Positions 10,672 to 20,225 of a DNA stretch of 64,000 nucleotides are shown here, piece after piece. The DNA is taken from positions 1 through 64,000 of the forward strand of contig CAOKVX010000012.1 of NCBI GenBank assembly GCA_948472945.1, read 5' to 3'. The position numbers and the translations under genes were made by a program. How positions within the stretch are numbered: position 1 is the stretch's first letter; each line of letters begins with the position of its first letter. This DNA comes from an uncultured Clostridia bacterium. Lineage in GTDB: Bacteria; Bacillota; Clostridia; Lachnospirales; Lachnospiraceae. The notes under the pieces are model-generated. The model was given only the letters and a program-made list of their open reading frames with translations, ran no database searches and was not told the DNA's origin.

Positions 10672-10790
10672 ATTGACATCCTCCTTTATTATTATCCGCC
10701 ATTACTAAGAAACGGTCGGAGCGTCCTGTTTCCCGGTAACAGTATATTTGACGTTGATACTATAACACATGTCATTTTGTTTGTAAAGGA

Positions 10791-11777
10791 TTATTTTAGT
10801 ATCTCCAAATTAAACGGATTCATTCTAAAAAATGCCGGATCAATGTCAAATCCGTTATCATCACAAATACGGATTTTATCTCCCGCTTTTACAATGGTCC
10901 CCTTATCCGCAGGCGTACCGTCCGAATAAGTAATATTTTTTACATCGCTTTCGGCATATATTGCAAACTCGTTACCGTTTAAAATAATATAAATATTACC
11001 GCCGTCTTTACGCAACACGTCATAATAATATTTTATCTGTGCATATTCCGGCTTTCTGTCAGTAACCTCGATTGATGTTATATTCTCAATCGGACATGGA
11101 TATATACATTTTTGAGGATAACTGAAATTAATCTTTAACACATCTCCCGGCCTTAAATCTTCAACGGATAACGGCGCGCCGTTATAGGTAATCGCCACTC
11201 CGTTAATGCTGTCTTTATTAATATGGTAAGGACATGCGGCGGTCGTTCCATCAGAAAGACGTAAAATATTATTAGTGTCTTGTTTTATAAAATAATTACA
11301 CAAACTGCCGTCGCTGTCATAGTAACCCTTATTCTGATTTCCAAGCGGTGGATTCACCTGAACAGGCGTTTGGTGATAGGTTGAATTATGAGACGAGTTT
11401 CCGGAGGAAAGCTTTGCAGCCCGGGAACTGACCTTTACTTTGCATTTATACACTTTTTTCTTATTTCTGCATTTTACGGTACAGATTCCCTTTCCAACTG
11501 CTTTTATCCTGCCCTTTTTTGTGACAGTGGCAACCGATTTGTCCGATGATGTCCACGAAGACTTCCCCTTCGCTCCCTTTAGCTTAAGCGCAAAAATTTC
11601 CCCGGTACACAAATCAACCTTTTTTTTATTGAGATAACATTTGCCATGATTCTTTTGAGAATGTGCTCCGCGGTGCGCTGAAACGACAGAACTGCTGCCA
11701 AAGTATGAAAACACGGCAGCCATCACAATTATCGCTGCTGATAAAACCATTGTCTTCTTTTTAATAATTTTTTTCAT
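10791..11777 (-). CDS. Secreted protein with BIG_2-like N-terminal Ig-like segment
   Basis: Signal-anchor N-terminus; SSWTSSDKSVATVTKKGRIKAVGKGICTVKCRNKKKVYKCKVKV pattern. Confidence 0.6.
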   Translation of the reverse strand: MKKIIKKKTMVLSAAIIVMAAVFSYFGSSSVVSAHRGAHSQKNHGKCYLNKKKVDLCTGEIFALKLKGAKGKSSWTSSDKSVATVTKKGRIKAVGKGICTVKCRNKKKVYKCKVKVSSRAAKLSSGNSSHNSTYHQTPVQVNPPLGNQNKGYYDSDGSLCNYFIKQDTNNILRLSDGTTAACPYHINKDSINGVAITYNGAPLSVEDLRPGDVLKINFSYPQKCIYPCPIENITSIEVTDRKPEYAQIKYYYDVLRKDGGNIYIILNGNEFAIYAESDVKNITYSDGTPADKGTIVKAGDKIRICDDNGFDIDPAFFRMNPFNLEILK

Positions 11778-11956
11778 TCAACACCCCTCCATTTCTAATA
11801 CTTTAATCTTCGCGTGCGCAACGGCCCCAACGTAACATTGCCCTCTTTTGTATATATTATAGACAATATTTATGGAAAACACAACTTAAATTTGAGTGAT
11901 TATGACCTGCCACGGAAATGAATCCTTATGTAATATGCGTTGTCTTTTGGGAAGTT

Positions 11957-12496
11957 TTATTTTAACAAAAGAATCATCTCTGCTGTCTCGCTCATGGAAT
12001 TGCCGCTATCCATGCTGATTTTCTGGATATATCTGTGAGCGTCCTCCTCAGACATATTTTGCGACTCCATAAGTAACGCCTTTGCCTCGTCTATAACTTT
12101 CTGCTGTTCTTTTGTACAAGGCCTCGGCTTACTGTTTTTCTTATATAGCTTTCTCTGTATTGATATAACTTCCTTAATTGTGTGAATCAATACATTTATT
12201 TTTAGCGGCATGGGTACGCATATAACTCCCCGCTCGCTGTTCTGCCTGATTTTTGATGCTGATGCGAGAAGAACCATAATGAAACCGTTTGGAAGGCATC
12301 TGTACAGTTCAAGATAAAGCATATCCGTAAGCTTGTATCCGCACAACACAACGCCGCCGTCAAGCTTATTTGCCATGTCTATAACCTGCGCGGCATTTGT
12401 ACAAACCATAACGGAATCATATCCGTTTTTTACAATCAGCCTTTTTATATTATTTGCATCCTCCAACCTTGGAAATGCGATAATAATATCTATCAA
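11957..12496 (-). CDS. ANTAR-domain response regulator
   Basis: Receiver-like N-terminus and C-terminal KVIDEAKALLMESQNMSEEDAHRYIQKISMDSGNSMSETAEMILL. Confidence 0.88.
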   Translation of the reverse strand: MIDIIIAFPRLEDANNIKRLIVKNGYDSVMVCTNAAQVIDMANKLDGGVVLCGYKLTDMLYLELYRCLPNGFIMVLLASASKIRQNSERGVICVPMPLKINVLIHTIKEVISIQRKLYKKNSKPRPCTKEQQKVIDEAKALLMESQNMSEEDAHRYIQKISMDSGNSMSETAEMILLLK

Positions 12497-12551
12497 ATAA
12501 AACCCTCCGCAACTAAAACGAAAATAACGTCACCGTCCCAAGGAAAAAAAC

Positions 12552-13838
12552 CTAAATCCTGTCAAGATATCTCTCAATCTCCCATGAGGAAACCTGCCTG
12601 CAGTACTCGCTCCATTCACGCGACTTCTGCATAAGAATCTTGTCTGACATGCATTTGCCGAAAATCCCCTTGATATACTCGTCGCTGTCAAAGGCCTTTA
12701 ACGCTTCCTCAAGCGTCCTTGGAAGTTTTTTTACATATCCGTCGTCAAAATCAAGCTTCATTTTGTTTTTTATCCCGTCCATTCCGGCTGAAATGATCGC
12801 TGCAAACATAAGATAAGGATTGCACGCGGCGTCAGGGCTTCTAAGCACGATTCCCGCTCCCATCCTGCCGATATCCGTCATCTGCAGGAGCGCATACCTC
12901 TCGCCCTCCGAACAGTTATAGGCGGTCATTTTGTCAAGCATGGTGTACAGCCTTTTATATGAATTAATTATAGGGTTGTTAATTAGCATCATCCCCGGCA
13001 GATGCCTGAGTATTCCGGCCATAAATGAATATCCCGACATACTGCATCCACCGTCCGCCCCGCCCGTAAATATGTTGTTGCCGTCCTTGTATATCGTAAT
13101 GTGCGTATGGAGTCCGGAACCGTTTAAATCAGTTCTTGGTTTCGGCATAAATGTGGCGTGCAGCCCATGTCTTTTTGCAACGGTATGAACGGCCAGTTTA
13201 AATGTCATAATATTGTCGGCAGTATTTAACGGCGATGCATATTTAAAATCAATCTGATGCTGCGCGGCCTCATCTGAATGATAAGATGCCTCAATCTCAA
13301 ATCCCATGTCTGAGAGCGACAAAACCATGTCTCGCCTTGCATTTTCTCCCTGGTCAACCGGTCCAACGTCAAATATGCTTCCTTTCTCATTCGTGCTGCA
13401 TGTTGCTCCGCCGTTTTCATCAGTGTCAAACAGGAAAAACTCAAGCTCGGGGCCAACATTAAAATAATACCCCTCCTTGGCGGCCTTTTTGAGTACTGTC
13501 TTTAGAACATTCCTTGAGTCCTTTTCAAAAGGACTCCGGTCTAAGTTTTGTACATCGCAAATAAACCTCGCAACCTTGTTGCTCTGCGGACGCCACGGAA
13601 AGATAGCAAATGTGTCTAAATCCGGTGCAAGAATCAGCTTTGAAAGATTCTTGTTTTCGAGTCCCTCAATCGCTCCGCAGTCAAACGTAAGCTCATTGTT
13701 TAAAATGCGCTCAAGCTGGCTTGCAGTGACCGCTACGTTTTTTAATATCCCGTATATATCTACAAACTGCAGCCTGATAAATTCGACGTCCTCCTCACTG
13801 ACGAGTTCTTTAATATCCTTGCGGGTATACTTTGCCAT
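12552..13838 (-). CDS. glnA: Type I glutamine synthetase (start placed at MAKYTRKD)
   Basis: GS motifs DGGAIEGL-like, GPELEFFLF, NGSGLHTHIT, RSPDAACNPYLMFAAIISAG; RBS GAAAGGGG before the ATG. Confidence 0.95.
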   Translation of the reverse strand: MAKYTRKDIKELVSEEDVEFIRLQFVDIYGILKNVAVTASQLERILNNELTFDCGAIEGLENKNLSKLILAPDLDTFAIFPWRPQSNKVARFICDVQNLDRSPFEKDSRNVLKTVLKKAAKEGYYFNVGPELEFFLFDTDENGGATCSTNEKGSIFDVGPVDQGENARRDMVLSLSDMGFEIEASYHSDEAAQHQIDFKYASPLNTADNIMTFKLAVHTVAKRHGLHATFMPKPRTDLNGSGLHTHITIYKDGNNIFTGGADGGCSMSGYSFMAGILRHLPGMMLINNPIINSYKRLYTMLDKMTAYNCSEGERYALLQMTDIGRMGAGIVLRSPDAACNPYLMFAAIISAGMDGIKNKMKLDFDDGYVKKLPRTLEEALKAFDSDEYIKGIFGKCMSDKILMQKSREWSEYCRQVSSWEIERYLDRI

Positions 13839-13968
13839 AATAAATTCCCCTTTCGGTAATATCATCTCAGGATTGCGCGTATTTTCCGAATCCATTATAA
13901 GTTTACAACTCTATTTTCACATATACAGTTTTACATTTACAGTTTTATATTTAGTTTAACATAGTCAA

Positions 13969-13993
13969 ATACCCCGCAGCAACTACGGGGTAT
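13969..13993. terminator. Stem-loop ATACCCCG...CGGGGTAT between cotH-like gene and glnA
   Basis: Inverted repeat; minus-strand tail TTTGACTAT. Confidence 0.5.
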
Positions 13994-14093
13994 GCTAATC
14001 ACTTACTCAATAATACGCTAAATATATCCTTTATTTTAATATATTATCACATTTTTAATAATACCGAAAGTGCATCCTGCTGCCTAACACTTC

Positions 14094-15881
14094 TCAAAGT
14101 TTTTTATACCGCCTGCGGTAAAGCTTTGCAAACACAATGGCAGCAATCAAAACAATTGAACAAATGCCATATAAAATCAGATTACCTGCGACTGTTTTAC
14201 CTGCGCCACCTGTGTCAAAACTTATATTAGATTTATTACCCATACCGTCTCCCGGCGGAAACTGACCGTCTTTTTGTATTCTGTTCTCAACTTTAGATTT
14301 ATCAAAATCTTCCGGTAACTCTCTTTCATCAAGTTGGGGCGTATCATCTCCATCATTCCAATTACGCATACCGTCATCCATGCTCATACTTCCCATAACG
14401 CTCAAATCAAGATGCGAGGCATCAATCAGCGAATCAGAATCCATCTGCTCCTTTTGCGTCGATGGAATCGTTCCCTCAATCTGATTATTTATGGACTGTC
14501 CGCGCAGCTCTACTAACTTGTAAAGAGTATCCGCTGCTTCTTTATATTCCTCATATGTATAAAAATATGTAGGATCACTTTCTATCAGTGAATCAATCAG
14601 GCTGCGGGTACGATTATAAAACTCTTCAAAACCTCCCCCATAAATATATTCCTCTGTAAGCTGCTGCAGATAACTGTAATATTTTGCTTTATATTCTTCA
14701 ACTTCCATAAAAATATCAAAAAATTCCGTACCGGAAAAGGCATAGTCAATGGCATCGTTAACCGTACTTGTCGCACTGTTACCTCCATTTCTTCCCCCCA
14801 TCCCTTCCATCCCGCCAAGGGCTAGATTATAATCCCAGGGGAGGATATTAAGCTGTCCGTCAGACTCATATAAATAATAATTATGCGCCATATTTCCTAA
14901 AAGGCTGTCTTTATTGACAGAAAATACATGAACCGCCATATATTTGAGAATATTGTCTACATCCATATATTTTTCAATATCTGTGCTTTCCGAAATATTC
15001 TTCAGCGCTTTTACTACTCGTTTATGGTCCGAATTTGTTGTGTTAGTCACCTCTCCTTCCCAGATAGTCGAATAACTATCAGTATCTTTATCTATGTAAT
15101 TCAGATTGGCGCCATTGCCGCCCATTGAGAAACCTCCCCGCTTCTGATTTTGTATACCGGCAATTTGGGAAGTTTCAAAATCCTGCGGCGGTTCCATATT
15201 TTTAAAGTCCTTACCGCCAAGGTTTCCTCCTCCCATTTTTCCCATATTCATACTTTCCGGTTTATAAAGATTTCCTTTTTCTGTACCATAATTGCGCAGC
15301 ATAAAACTGTCCTCTACCGCTTCCAGCGCCAGATATACTCCCCAGTATTTGCCATTTACAGATATTTTGGCATAATTATAGAGCGAGGCATCCGTGCCCA
15401 GATATTTATACATATCATAAATCAAGGCCTCTTTCATACTGGTCGCATCGGCATAATTATTATTCAAGACCAATTTATCTAACCCATAACATGTCTGGCC
15501 GTCCACATACTGGTCAAACTCCATCTTAAAACTATATCGATCAGTATCCGGGTCATTGGCGATAGATGTAAGGCTGGTATTACCCTTAGGACGTATGCCA
15601 ACGCGGCTAAACATCTGCCCGTTAATTTCTACGTCACACTGATAGTATGTTTCCGACACAGCATTTGCAAGCATCTCCTCCCAGTCGGCTTCGTCCATCA
15701 CAATATTGATGCTTATGATTTCCTTTGTATCAAAGAGTCTGGATTCATATTCCATCGTGATGCCCGGACCGCCAAGAGCATCTTTAACGGTTTCTTCAAA
15801 AACCATTGCAGCCAAACATAGGCATACAGCGACGGCCATGATTACAGCTGCGATTTTGGTTATATTTTTCTGTGCAATCAT
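14094..15881 (-). CDS. CotH kinase-family protein (spore-coat-like protein kinase), membrane-anchored
   Basis: RPKGNTSLTSIANDPDTDRYSFKMEFDQY and LPWDYNLALGG motifs; C-terminal TM. Confidence 0.88.
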   Translation of the reverse strand: MIAQKNITKIAAVIMAVAVCLCLAAMVFEETVKDALGGPGITMEYESRLFDTKEIISINIVMDEADWEEMLANAVSETYYQCDVEINGQMFSRVGIRPKGNTSLTSIANDPDTDRYSFKMEFDQYVDGQTCYGLDKLVLNNNYADATSMKEALIYDMYKYLGTDASLYNYAKISVNGKYWGVYLALEAVEDSFMLRNYGTEKGNLYKPESMNMGKMGGGNLGGKDFKNMEPPQDFETSQIAGIQNQKRGGFSMGGNGANLNYIDKDTDSYSTIWEGEVTNTTNSDHKRVVKALKNISESTDIEKYMDVDNILKYMAVHVFSVNKDSLLGNMAHNYYLYESDGQLNILPWDYNLALGGMEGMGGRNGGNSATSTVNDAIDYAFSGTEFFDIFMEVEEYKAKYYSYLQQLTEEYIYGGGFEEFYNRTRSLIDSLIESDPTYFYTYEEYKEAADTLYKLVELRGQSINNQIEGTIPSTQKEQMDSDSLIDASHLDLSVMGSMSMDDGMRNWNDGDDTPQLDERELPEDFDKSKVENRIQKDGQFPPGDGMGNKSNISFDTGGAGKTVAGNLILYGICSIVLIAAIVFAKLYRRRYKKL

Positions 15882-15895
15882 GCATCTTTCCTCCG

Positions 15896-16600
15896 TTAAG
15901 ACATATATTCACCGTTGTAGCTCACCAGAGTTACGTTATCTACTCCCGGTACATCGTGAATTCGATTAATAAATGCCGTAGCGGCATCTTTTGTGCGAAG
16001 CTCCGCCGTAAGTTCGATACCTGCGGCATTTACAGTTTTGGATTTTACCGCATACTGTTCAACGCCTTGTTTCATAATATTTAGAGCGGCCTCCTCCGCC
16101 TTTTCATCCTGTAAATTTAAGACAAGTATATATGGGTTATTATGTCTCTTGCGGTTGGCAAACAACAGCAAAATTACGCCAATTATTGCCGAGCCAATAA
16201 TAGCCAGGGGAATCATACCTGCTCCAATTACAATGCCGGTGGCCAGCGCCCAAAACAAAAAAACTATTTCTATCGGCTCTTTGATTGCAGCTCGAAAACG
16301 GACAATGGACAGGGCTCCCACCATACCAAGTGAAAGTACAACATTGGATGTAACCGCCATAATAACAAGCGTTGTCACAAGTGAAAGCCCTACAAGGGTC
16401 AGTGCAAAACTTTCAGAATACATAACGCCTGCCAACGTCTTTTTATATATAACAAAAATAAACATACTGATTATTAAAGCAACCGCTAACCCTAAAAAAG
16501 TGTCAATTACCGAAAATTCTGATACGCTCTCCAGAAAACTGGATTTGAAAATATCGTTAAAGCTCATATTTTTATGCCTCCTTTTTTTTCGTTCAACCAA
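15896..16600 (-). CDS. DUF4956 membrane protein
   Basis: Multi-TM plus LSLGMVGALSIVRFRAAIKEPIEIVFLFWALATGIVIGAG signature. Confidence 0.85.
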   Translation of the reverse strand: MVERKKRRHKNMSFNDIFKSSFLESVSEFSVIDTFLGLAVALIISMFIFVIYKKTLAGVMYSESFALTLVGLSLVTTLVIMAVTSNVVLSLGMVGALSIVRFRAAIKEPIEIVFLFWALATGIVIGAGMIPLAIIGSAIIGVILLLFANRKRHNNPYILVLNLQDEKAEEAALNIMKQGVEQYAVKSKTVNAAGIELTAELRTKDAATAFINRIHDVPGVDNVTLVSYNGEYMS

Positions 16601-17285
16601 ATCTACGGCAGACGCCGTATTTTGAATAAGACTGATGCCTGATACACTCCGTCTGCAAAAGTAATTGTATTACCTCCGGGAGAAAAGCATCATACTTCAC
16701 TTCCAATATAATATCATCCGGTTTGTCAGTCACGGCAATGTCCGCCACTGTTTCTTCTAAAAATCCCCTGTGAAAAAGAGTACTTCGGATTTTAGAATCA
16801 AAAGTTACACGAACATTACCGGCCGCATATATATACGGTTCCCTGACATAAGAAACCATAACTTTGGGGCGCAGCTGCTGACTGTTCATCTTACAATACA
16901 GCTCCTGAACAAGACCTGAAGAATGATTTAACATCCACCCATTATCCCCGGTTAAAACTGCCCTGCACTCTCCTTCCGTAATTCTTGCGTCAACTTTCAT
17001 GCATAAACTGTTAAATTTCATCTTTTTCTCCAGCTTAATAAAACAAAAATCATCATTATAATAACGTATACGGAATTTTTCTCTCTTTTGCACGCCATTA
17101 ATTTTTTCACGCAGCGCTTTGTCATCCATATTGTCAAAGTAAATACTCCGTATCACATACCGCCCGTTCGCTCCGACATGTTCATCTGATTTCATAACCT
17201 GTCGCAGCCTTTGACGAATGGCATAATAATCAATCGGACAGATTTGATATTTCAGCTCATGCCGGTACATCCCTTTTTTTGTCAT
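16593..17285 (-). CDS. VTC-domain (polyphosphate polymerase-like) protein
   Basis: RHELKYQICPIDYYAIRQRLRQVMK, IRSIYFDNMDD, FRIRYYND, LEVKYDAFLPEVI. Confidence 0.88.
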   Translation of the reverse strand: MTKKGMYRHELKYQICPIDYYAIRQRLRQVMKSDEHVGANGRYVIRSIYFDNMDDKALREKINGVQKREKFRIRYYNDDFCFIKLEKKMKFNSLCMKVDARITEGECRAVLTGDNGWMLNHSSGLVQELYCKMNSQQLRPKVMVSYVREPYIYAAGNVRVTFDSKIRSTLFHRGFLEETVADIAVTDKPDDIILEVKYDAFLPEVIQLLLQTECIRHQSYSKYGVCRRFG

Positions 17286-17334
17286 CTGACACTACTCCTT
17301 TCAAACTATTTAAGATGCATTTTAAGATATATCG

Positions 17335-17350
17335 CTAAAGACAGACTAAA
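17335..17350 (-). promoter_or_regulatory. Candidate response-regulator box, minus-strand TTTAGTCTGTCTTTAG
   Basis: Exact reverse complement of 17440-17455; internal TTTAG repeat with 11-bp period. Confidence 0.65.
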
Positions 17351-17439
17351 GAAATCTGTGACAAAAACATGAACTATAATTTTGTTTGTTCAACAAATAC
17401 CGGTTTCACCGAATTACATCAATATAAAACTTTAAATAA

Positions 17440-17455
17440 TTTAGTCTGTCTTTAG
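17440..17455 (+). promoter_or_regulatory. Candidate response-regulator box TTTAGTCTGTCTTTAG upstream of the TCS
   Basis: Identical box in opposite orientation to 17335-17350; followed directly by a -10-like TATGAT. Confidence 0.65.
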
Positions 17456-17496
17456 GAAGATATGATAAAATGTTATATAAAGGAGGAGTAGACAAA

Positions 17497-18171
17497 ATGA
17501 GACTTCTGATAGCTGAAGATGAACCAAGGCTTTTAAAAACACTGATTCATGTTTTCGAGAGCAATAAATTTATTGTAGACGGCGTATCAAACGGAGAGGA
17601 CGCCCTAGCCTACGCTGAGACCGAAGAATACGACGGACTGATATTAGATATTATGATGCCCGGCTTTGATGGGATACAGGTATTGAGGAGGCTGCGCAAG
17701 AAAAATATTACAACCCCTGCTCTTTTTTTGACTGCACGGACCGAAGTAGAGCAGAGAGTCGAAGGTCTCGACGCCGGAGCAGATGACTATCTGCCAAAAC
17801 CCTTTGCAACATCAGAGCTCCTTGCGAGAACAAGGGCAATGCTTAGACGGAAAGACAACTATTGCCCTGACTTGCTGTCCCTTGGAAAAATTATTTTAAA
17901 CCGTTCCACATACATCTTAAGTTACATGGAAAATACTTTGGCATTAAGCGGCAAAGAATTTCAAATTATGGAGATGATGATTCAAAAACCGCATATGATT
18001 ATCCCAACAGACCAATTTATATCGCATATCTGGGGATGGGACAGCAAAGTGGACACCAGTGTAGTGTGGGTGCACATTTCTAATCTTAGAAAAAAAATCT
18101 TGGCTCTTCACGCACCTTTTGAGATTCGATTTGTTCGGAATGCAGGGTATGTACTGGAGGAAATAACATGA
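17497..18171 (+). CDS. OmpR-family response regulator
   Basis: MRLLIAEDEPRLLKTL receiver; winged-helix C-terminus; start after AAAGGAGGAG. Confidence 0.93.
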   Translation: MRLLIAEDEPRLLKTLIHVFESNKFIVDGVSNGEDALAYAETEEYDGLILDIMMPGFDGIQVLRRLRKKNITTPALFLTARTEVEQRVEGLDAGADDYLPKPFATSELLARTRAMLRRKDNYCPDLLSLGKIILNRSTYILSYMENTLALSGKEFQIMEMMIQKPHMIIPTDQFISHIWGWDSKVDTSVVWVHISNLRKKILALHAPFEIRFVRNAGYVLEEIT

Positions 18172-19397
18172 TTTACAGTTTACGCAGGAAATTTATTTTA
18201 ATCTCTACAATTTCAGTATTATCAGTGCTTATCGTTATTTTTGTAATTATGTGTGTTATGAATTATATGCAGCTAAACCACACAATGGATACGCTGGTGG
18301 ATGCGATTGTGTCGAATGACGGTGTTTTTCCCAAACGCGATAAAACAGGACGTCCATTTCCGTCGGGAGACGCGCCGCATAAGGACATTATTACAAAGGA
18401 AACCCCATTCAGCACACGTTTTTTTACGGTTTGGCTTGGAAGTGATAACAGTATCATAAATGTAAATGTAGACTCCGTTTTTTCTATTACCGAGGCACAG
18501 GCACAGTCATATGTAGAAAATGCGCAGAAAAAAATGCGTGAAAGGGGATGGGTATATAATTACCGATTCCGCATTTTCCGGTCAGGGGATGGGACGACAA
18601 TCGTTTTTGTAAATGGTGAAATGAACCGGATGATGTCAAACCGTTTTTTGCTTACCGCATTTCTTGTTTTAATGGGAAGCGGCATTGCCGTACTGGTTTT
18701 GATTATTATTATCTCAAAGAGAGCCGTTCATCCCATTGCGGAAAGCTATGAAAAGCAGAAGCAGTTTATCACAGATGCAAACCATGAATTAAAAACGCCC
18801 CTCACTCTTATATTGTCAGATTTGGAAATTGTGGAATCGGAAATCGGTAAGAATGAATGGCTTGACGATATGCGATGCGAAGGCGAGAGAATGAGAACGC
18901 TAATCAATCAAATGGTCACCTTATCCAGAATGGATGAGGACCACGCAAATCTGTGCATGTGCCGATTCGACTTTAGCAACGCGGCGTTGGACACGGTTTC
19001 CGAATTTCAGGCGCTGGCATCCGAACTGAATAAGGAACTGACAGCTAAAGTGGAACCGTCAATTGAGTATTATGGCGATGAGGGGCTTTGCCGCCGCCTT
19101 ATTGCCATTCTATTGGATAACGCCGTGAAATATTGTGACGACGTCGGCGAAATAAAGGTTACTGCCTACAGAAAGCGCCATCTGATAATTAAAGTTGAGA
19201 ATACATATAGCGGTGTGGACAACCTGGAGCTTGAGAAACTGTTTGACCGGTTTTATCGTGCGGATAAGTCACGGACTTACGATGGAAGCTTTGGTGTAGG
19301 ACTATCCATTGCCAAAGCAATTGCCAAAAACCATAATGGAGATATTTTTGTATATAAGAACGTACAGTTAATTGGATTCAGAGTGGAGCTAAAATAA
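18168..19397 (+). CDS. Sensor histidine kinase
   Basis: Two TM segments, FITDANHELKTPLTLILSDLEI H-box, HATPase; overlaps the RR stop. Confidence 0.93.
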   Translation: MIYSLRRKFILISTISVLSVLIVIFVIMCVMNYMQLNHTMDTLVDAIVSNDGVFPKRDKTGRPFPSGDAPHKDIITKETPFSTRFFTVWLGSDNSIINVNVDSVFSITEAQAQSYVENAQKKMRERGWVYNYRFRIFRSGDGTTIVFVNGEMNRMMSNRFLLTAFLVLMGSGIAVLVLIIIISKRAVHPIAESYEKQKQFITDANHELKTPLTLILSDLEIVESEIGKNEWLDDMRCEGERMRTLINQMVTLSRMDEDHANLCMCRFDFSNAALDTVSEFQALASELNKELTAKVEPSIEYYGDEGLCRRLIAILLDNAVKYCDDVGEIKVTAYRKRHLIIKVENTYSGVDNLELEKLFDRFYRADKSRTYDGSFGVGLSIAKAIAKNHNGDIFVYKNVQLIGFRVELK

Positions 19398-19412
19398 ATT
19401 TAAACGCCGTTA

Positions 19413-20186
19413 TTATATATCAAGCTTCATCTGCATACTGTCGTCAATTTCCGTCTCCGCCTCTTGTTTTATTTCCTCAACTATGTCAGTGTCAAGCTCC
19501 GGGAGTTCCTCCGTAGACTCTATTCCAAAACTTCTAAGAAATTCCGCGGTTGTTGCAAACAAAATCGGCCGTCCGGGCGCGTCTTTCCTGCCCGCCTCGC
19601 ACACAAGGTTGTATTCTACAAGTTTATTTACCGTATGGTCGGATTTGACGCCTCGTATTTTCTCTATCTCAAGCTTTGTTACAGGCTGCTTGTACGCAAT
19701 TATGGACAGAGTCTCTAACATTACGTCGGTAAGCTCTTTCGGCTTCGGAACATGCGCAATCTTTACAAGATAGTCGTAGAACTCTTTCTTTGTGCATAAT
19801 TGGTATGCGCCCTCAAGCTCTATAAGCTGTATGCCTCTGGCTTCATTATTGTAGGCTGCTGCAAGCTCGTCGAGCACTTCTTTCATATCTTCCCCTGACA
19901 GCGACAGCGCCTGTGCGAGATGCGGAAGTTCAACCGCATCCCCCATAGAAAAAAGTACCGCCTCCGCCGCGGCATAAAGTTCTTCCCTGCTTCTTTCATC
20001 CTTTTCTTCCGTAAAGCCGGCGCAGTTTTCACCATTGTCAATTTCACCAACGCTTTCTGCCGTTTCATCATCAGCAGATGCATCAGTATATTCTATTGAA
20101 TCAATCTCCGCCTCTTTATTCTCAAGCATCTCCTCAATCAGCTTGGATTCTTCGTCAGAGAAAGCTTTTTTTACATCGTTAGACAT
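19413..20186 (-). CDS. scpB: Segregation and condensation protein B with extra acidic N-terminus
   Basis: EAVLFSMGDAVELPHLAQAL...LETLSIIAYKQPVTKLEIEKIRGVKSD. Confidence 0.95.
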   Translation of the reverse strand: MSNDVKKAFSDEESKLIEEMLENKEAEIDSIEYTDASADDETAESVGEIDNGENCAGFTEEKDERSREELYAAAEAVLFSMGDAVELPHLAQALSLSGEDMKEVLDELAAAYNNEARGIQLIELEGAYQLCTKKEFYDYLVKIAHVPKPKELTDVMLETLSIIAYKQPVTKLEIEKIRGVKSDHTVNKLVEYNLVCEAGRKDAPGRPILFATTAEFLRSFGIESTEELPELDTDIVEEIKQEAETEIDDSMQMKLDI

Positions 20187-20225
20187 TATGTTTCCTCCGG
20201 TTACAAATCTATCAATTTTAATTTA

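Noticed and set aside
10672-10780. S15 autoregulatory leader of rpsO
   Set aside because: Possible small stems are present, but none could be matched by eye to a known S15-binding motif.
13839-14093. ANTAR dual-hexaloop substrate in the glnA leader
   Set aside because: The one clear hairpin (ATACCCCG...CGGGGTAT) does not give a hexaloop with the expected bases; better read as a terminator after the cotH-like gene.
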